NCBI RefSeq assembly: GCF_037325665.1 | Contig: NC_090245.1 | Location: forward strand, 45,949,921-46,013,920 | DNA length: 64,000 nucleotides | Direction of reading: 5' to 3' | Source of the DNA: Littorina saxatilis | Taxonomy: Eukaryota > Mollusca > Gastropoda > Littorinimorpha > Littorinidae | In this document: positions 47,801 to 53,800 of the stretch, piece by piece | Layout: the number at the start of each line of letters is the position of its first letter | Numbering within the stretch: position 1 is the stretch's first letter | The notes under the pieces: generated by a model | The model's input: the letters and a program-made list of their open reading frames with translations, nothing else | Database searches by the model: none | What the model was told of the DNA's origin: nothing | Translations under genes and position numbers: made by a program

Positions 47801-50800
47801 TGTCCTCACATCCAGACCATATTCGCTTCTTCCGTGTTCATGGGCTGCGACTCCCGTATACACTTGTACGTAGGAGTAGGTTGTGTTCTTCTCTGCTGAC
47901 CATATTTGATAAAGTCACTGCTTCTTGTTACGTCTTAAGATAAGAAAAAGAGCCCCCTGTCCCTGCTACAAGCCTGGTAGCACCAACAAGACAAGATCCT
48001 TTTCTTACATTTTCACTTTCATCCTTCCCACAATCCAGTTGAATGATAATTCCTTCTTGCTCATTGCTTCTCTTTAGTTTAGCTGGTGTTAAGACAACTT
48101 TTAATTTTGTGTGGGAGGGAGTTTTAAGATGCACACATACATGATGGTGCTCACTTGAATCTGCTGGTACATGTATTTAGAGTTCACAATACTGTCTTTG
48201 AAAATGTAGTTAAAATTGTTTTGTTATTTCCCTGTATTTTGTGCAGACACGACAACATGTTACTTCATCTTGTTGCTGAAGAACGGTCCCCAGGTGATCT
48301 TCACCCAGATGTTGTCGACCCACGACCCCATGATGCGCGGCAGTCTGGACTTCCCCAACCTCATCAAGATCAACGGCATCACCGGTAACTTCAGGCTGCA
48401 GCTGGAGATCTACAGCATGGTGCGTCGATTGTTTTGTTCTTTTGCTATTGTATGTCTCACTGCCTGCAACTCTTCTTCTTTCAATTTGCATACTTTGTGC
48501 AAGTCATTGGTATTTGGTGGCCAATGGGGGCAGGCTTTGGAACTCTTTGGCCATTTTTCACAAGCCCAAAGAAATATGCCATCAATGACAAAAACAAGGA
48601 ATGTAGAAGAATCAACTCCAAAAAATATTGAGAGCTCGAAGTGCCTAGGATAATTGCTTATAACTTGTGGAATAATTCGTAATCAAGTCAATTAACTAAG
48701 CATGACATGACTTACTTATATTCAAGTGTTTAACTTGTTTTAGTGAATATTAAGATGACTGATTGCGCGTAAAAAGTAATGAGTTGTTAATCAAAACGAT
48801 ATATTTATTTGAGGCAGACGTGAATTGTGTGAACAAAACACAATAGCACAAAAATGGGGTAAATGTTCAGGATAACTATAGTGAGTTTTTCAAAATGCAT
48901 ACTTCATTCATTGCTGTTTGTGCATTTCAGTCTGTGTCCCGCGAGCACATTGGGAAAGACAAGAAGAAGAAGACGCCAAAGAAAATGAAAGGCAGCGCAT
49001 TGACAGGTACAGCCTATTTGGGGCAGGTTGAAAAGAGTAAGCCATAATATACATCATGTCATCTTCTTGTAGTTGCACCTCAGTGGAAGAGTGCACAGAA
49101 TTTCTCACTGTCAAGTGGCGTCTTTCTGTACTTGAAGCTGCACAACTGAGCTCTACATTTTTCTATGTGTAACACTCTTGTTTGGGTTTTTACAACTAAC
49201 ATGAGCTTTAAGACTTTTTTTTATGACATGTAGACTTTCATTATATCCATTCTACAGTGCTTTAAGAGCTTTTTCTTATGCTTCTACTGCTCAGTGGTGT
49301 AAAGCTTTTTAGTTGAGCCTACTTTTTTGTCTTTCTCTATTTTCTGTCTTCTTTTTTCACTTGTTTTCATTTTCTCTGGCTTTTGGGTTGTCTTTTGAAG
49401 CATTGCTTTTTGTTTCCAGCAAGAATGTTTCCTCTCCGTTATTACGGCATGTGCATGTGTCAGGGTTCGTACAGGTCATGGAAAACCTGGAAAATCATGG
49501 AATTTGATTTTTAATTTTCCAGGCCTGGAAAGTCATGGAATTTCAATTCAAGCCATGGAAAGTCATGGAATTTCACAAAAATAAGAAAGAAAAAAAATTA
49601 ACCTTTACGATTTTCGTTGCCCCAGCCAGCGGCGATTTGCGTCGCCTGCACAAGGCTTGTTCGTATGACCAACTTCTCGTTCGTATTTGCGAGGCTCACT
49701 TCCTTCCGTTATCTCGTCGTGTCGTCTGCGCTGCATTTGAGTCGGTTTCGTCGAAGTTTTCTGCTTTTGTTTTTGCATCGATAAAATACTTTAGCGCTTC
49801 GACAAGCAAGATGGAGGATGATGAGTTTGAAACTTTCTTTCGAGTTGTTTCTTGACAACAAAAAGTATGCAGAATTGGAACGAATTACTGAGGAAGATCT
49901 TCGCAATGAACTGTGTATCGCGGTGAAAAAAATGACAGTTCGTCAAGTCACACGAAACAGAATTTACGAAAGTGCAGATGGATACAAACAGTGGCTGGTC
50001 CAGTTTAGTGAAATGACAGGACCAGCAAACATTACCGATAATCTGACTGCGTAGCAAATGCTTGACTTGCTTGTCGAAGAGACACTGCGTAGAAACTGAC
50101 TCAAATTCAGTGCAAAGCAAGCCAGTGTCAAAACTGGCAGTGACAAGACGTAAAAAGTTTGCGTGTTCGGAAATGGCGACCTGTGGATCTAGTCATGGAA
50201 AATGTTATTGAGGCTCATGGAAAGTCATGGAAAAGTCATGGAATTTTGTTTCTAAAAACCAGTGGGGACCCTGATGTGTTCTCCGTAGATTATGTTGTGA
50301 TACAGACAGACGATAAAAATCATTTTATGATTTGCATCGATTCAAATCTTACTATGTAAACTGTCACTGTTGTGTTGCAATTTCTCTGTCTGTTCATTGC
50401 CTGCTTTTGTACTCAAACATAATCCACATTTTTTATTTTACATTCCTTTCATGTGGTGGCTTAGTTTATATTCTTTTATTTGAACTAATCTTGGTGATCT
50501 TACAAGATTGTGAAGTCTAGTATTCCCCAGTACCATTATTTTCTGAAATCATGTGTACCTTTTTGATTTGTTTTTTGCCTATTTGACCATTATGGTAATT
50601 TGAGATGATATTGCATTCTAAACTTGTATTCATGCCGTCTATTTATTGTTTTAACCACAGTGTTGCATGTCTATTGGATAATTATTTAATTTCAGCACGC
50701 AGAAGTAAATCATACTCACGATCTATCTTTTGCAACACTGATAGCCCAATGAAACACAGTAAAGAATGTTGTAAAACAAACGTCTTCACTCATGTATGTT

Positions 50801-53800
50801 TTGACATTGTGCTATGTGAGTGACACAGCATGCTTGTTGAAAGCTGATTTCTTTATAGAGAGAATTGTAAGTTAACTTCAAACTATGTCAACCATTCCTA
50901 GGAATCTGAAACATAAAAGAAGCTTTACTACCTGGTAGATGGGTGTCGTTTGAAAGTACTGATGGCAACTTACTCCCGTCTTAATCTGTATACAGCTAAT
51001 AACTATTGCACAGACCCAAGCATGTGCATGTGTAAGAACATGCACACACACACACACACTAGGCCCCCCAAAAAAATAGGTGTGGTTACGGTTACATAGC
51101 CAAAAAAAATAGGGTAGGAAGTTAGCCCTTTTTTTTTTTTTTACTTTTTTTTTTTAATGTGTACAAATTAAACCTACTTGACAGGGAAATAAGTGTGCGA
51201 CTCGAGCGCTTTTGCTTTCATTGCGTTTTCTGCACTCGTTTTTTTTTTTTTTTGGGGACAAATGTAATAAAAAGTTATAGGGTCGGCCCCTAAAAATAGG
51301 GTAGGTCGGGTTACCGTAACCACACCTATTTTTTTTTTAGGCCCTAGTTTTATCAGCTCGTCATTGTGAGGTTCACAAATGGTGGAACTGTCATGTATGA
51401 TAGGCATCTTTGTCTTTTCAGTTTCCTTGTGTGTTGACATTGTTGTTATTCTGTAACAGTCCAAAGCCCTGGTGGCCCCATGGCTGTGAGGACAACCAGC
51501 TTTTCTCAAGTGACCAGTCTGCAACTGACCATGAAGTCGCTGGACAAACGCAGCTTCAACCTGGAAAGGGTCAGTAACACTCTTAGTGTTTTATTATTCT
51601 TATTGACAGTTATCTACGTATTGAATGGATCAAGTGGCAAAAACATCTGGTGATGTACATCAAGAACTCTCCAGCATTTAGTGATTATCTGGCACTGTAG
51701 TGTGAATTCCCATGTGATCAAAAAGAATTTCAGACAGCAGTGACTCATGCTTTTCACTGAAGATTAATGCTGAACCGCTGTTTTAAATACATAGCCAAAC
51801 TGCATGCAAATAAAATCCAAAACTGTATACTGCAGATAGATTTTGATCCTTCACATTTCTTTTTAGGTATAGTAATTTCAACTTTGTAACATGAATATTA
51901 GTTATTACATGTGTGTTCTTTGAGGCAGTGATTGGTGTTTGTAATTAACCATGAATGATTGGAATATGAGCAGATGACAGTATTAAAATGTTCGCCGTGT
52001 TGTTGCAGTTGTCTCACCTGTCCCCTCTGCATGGCACCATCTACATGAACCTCAAGTGTTTGATGGAAGCCAGTGTGGAGGAAAGGGGGTTCCTGGTAAG
52101 CACAACTTTTTCTCTGTATCAATAGCTTTTGTGGACATAACTTCAAGACTCAAGGCTTTCATTTTTTCTGTGCTCATGATTGACAAGAAAATGTTATCTG
52201 CACTGCATGTATAAAGTAAAACAAATATATAAACATTGCACCAAAGTTTATTTATTTTCTATTGCAGCATCAAATGTCATTATCTGGGCTTGAAATCCTC
52301 CTTTTGGAGGATTTTCTCCAATGAAAGATTGTTTTCCTCGCCCCTGAGTGCCTGAAGCCTGTTCACCTTGCCTCTCTTTTACCAAAAATTACCAGATAGC
52401 TAAGATTTGGTTGAAGTTCAATACTTTCCAGGGACCCTTAAGAGAGACACCTACTTTGCTTAGCCACTTTGATAATCCACACGCCAAAATTTCTTACTTT
52501 TTTTGTCTTGTTCCATCTTAAGCCCTGCATTAACTATAGCAGAGTAACTTGCTTACATGAATAATTGCACTGTCTGTCAGATACCTAGCACATGCTGACT
52601 GTGAGATACAGTGTGTTCCTAGCACATGCTGATTATATTATACTGTGTTGCAGACCATGTTTGAGGACGTGAGTGGCTTTGGGTCGTGGCACCGCCGCTG
52701 GTGTGCTCTCAGTGGCAACAAGTTGCAGTTCTGGAAATATCCTGATGATGAGTCCAGAAAGGTCAGTTGCTATTCTCACATTTACTTGTCACTGCAATTA
52801 CACATTTCACACAAAAATTGCATTGCATTTACACCAAATGCAACAAGAATGAAACCATGCATACAAAGTTGAAAATCTACCCCACCCCCAACCCCCCTGC
52901 GCATGGCTCTCCATACTATTCCCTCAGATTGGCTTGGCCGCATCAAGTTTATGGGAACAAATGATACATGATTGTTCAACCTTTGCAATGTATTCAGGAA
53001 CAAAACAAAAAGTTTCTGATCTTTGTGTACTCAATTTATACTCTTTTTTTCTGTATTGCAACAACTTCTTCATAACTAAAATTTTGTACCACATGATTTT
53101 CACAAAATGATATGACTTTTCTGCACAGCCATTTAGCCAGCCATGCTCTGCTTTCTAGGATGAAGTTTTATGTTAGAAAAACAAACTTTTGTTTTTGTAG
53201 GACCCCATTGGGTACATCGACCTGAAGCGCTGCATCACGGAAAAAGTGGGTCTCATCTCTCGAGACGTCTGTGCTCGACCAAACACCTTTGAGCTGGCTG
53301 TTGTGCGACAGCCACGCAAGGGAGAGAAGGACACTCTCATCTCCAGGACCTACAATACCATGACAACTATCAGGTAAAATAAATGCCCTTTGGCTTTTTT
53401 GTACTGATGTGATGTTACTGGCCTCAGCAAGCTGTGCTCCTTTTAGTGCAGTGTATATAAGTTTGTAATGCTGATGATAGTCTGTAGGAAAAAGGTAAGA
53501 CTATCTGGTCATGCTTTGTGGAAGTTGTCCTCAAATTTATTGATGTGATATGCGTATACTTTTGCACGTATACTTGGTTTTCACTAAGTACAGAAGCAAG
53601 TGACTGTTCTGTTCCTGCTTTCTGGTGCTTTATTGTCATGGATGGTAGTGATGATATCAAATGAAGATGAGAAGCAGTGCAGTCATTTGTCAAGTATCCA
53701 AGAGCGGTATTGGAAACCATTTTAGCGACATGCTTAATTACGTCTGAAGTAAACAGCAGTTACATCGCAAACCAGTTAATGTTTTGGAGGTTGTTGTGAA

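Noticed and set aside
49818-50054. Host gene of 78 codons in anillin intron 15
   Set aside because: It lies between the ends of a hAT-like element and looks like a broken transposon-encoded frame.
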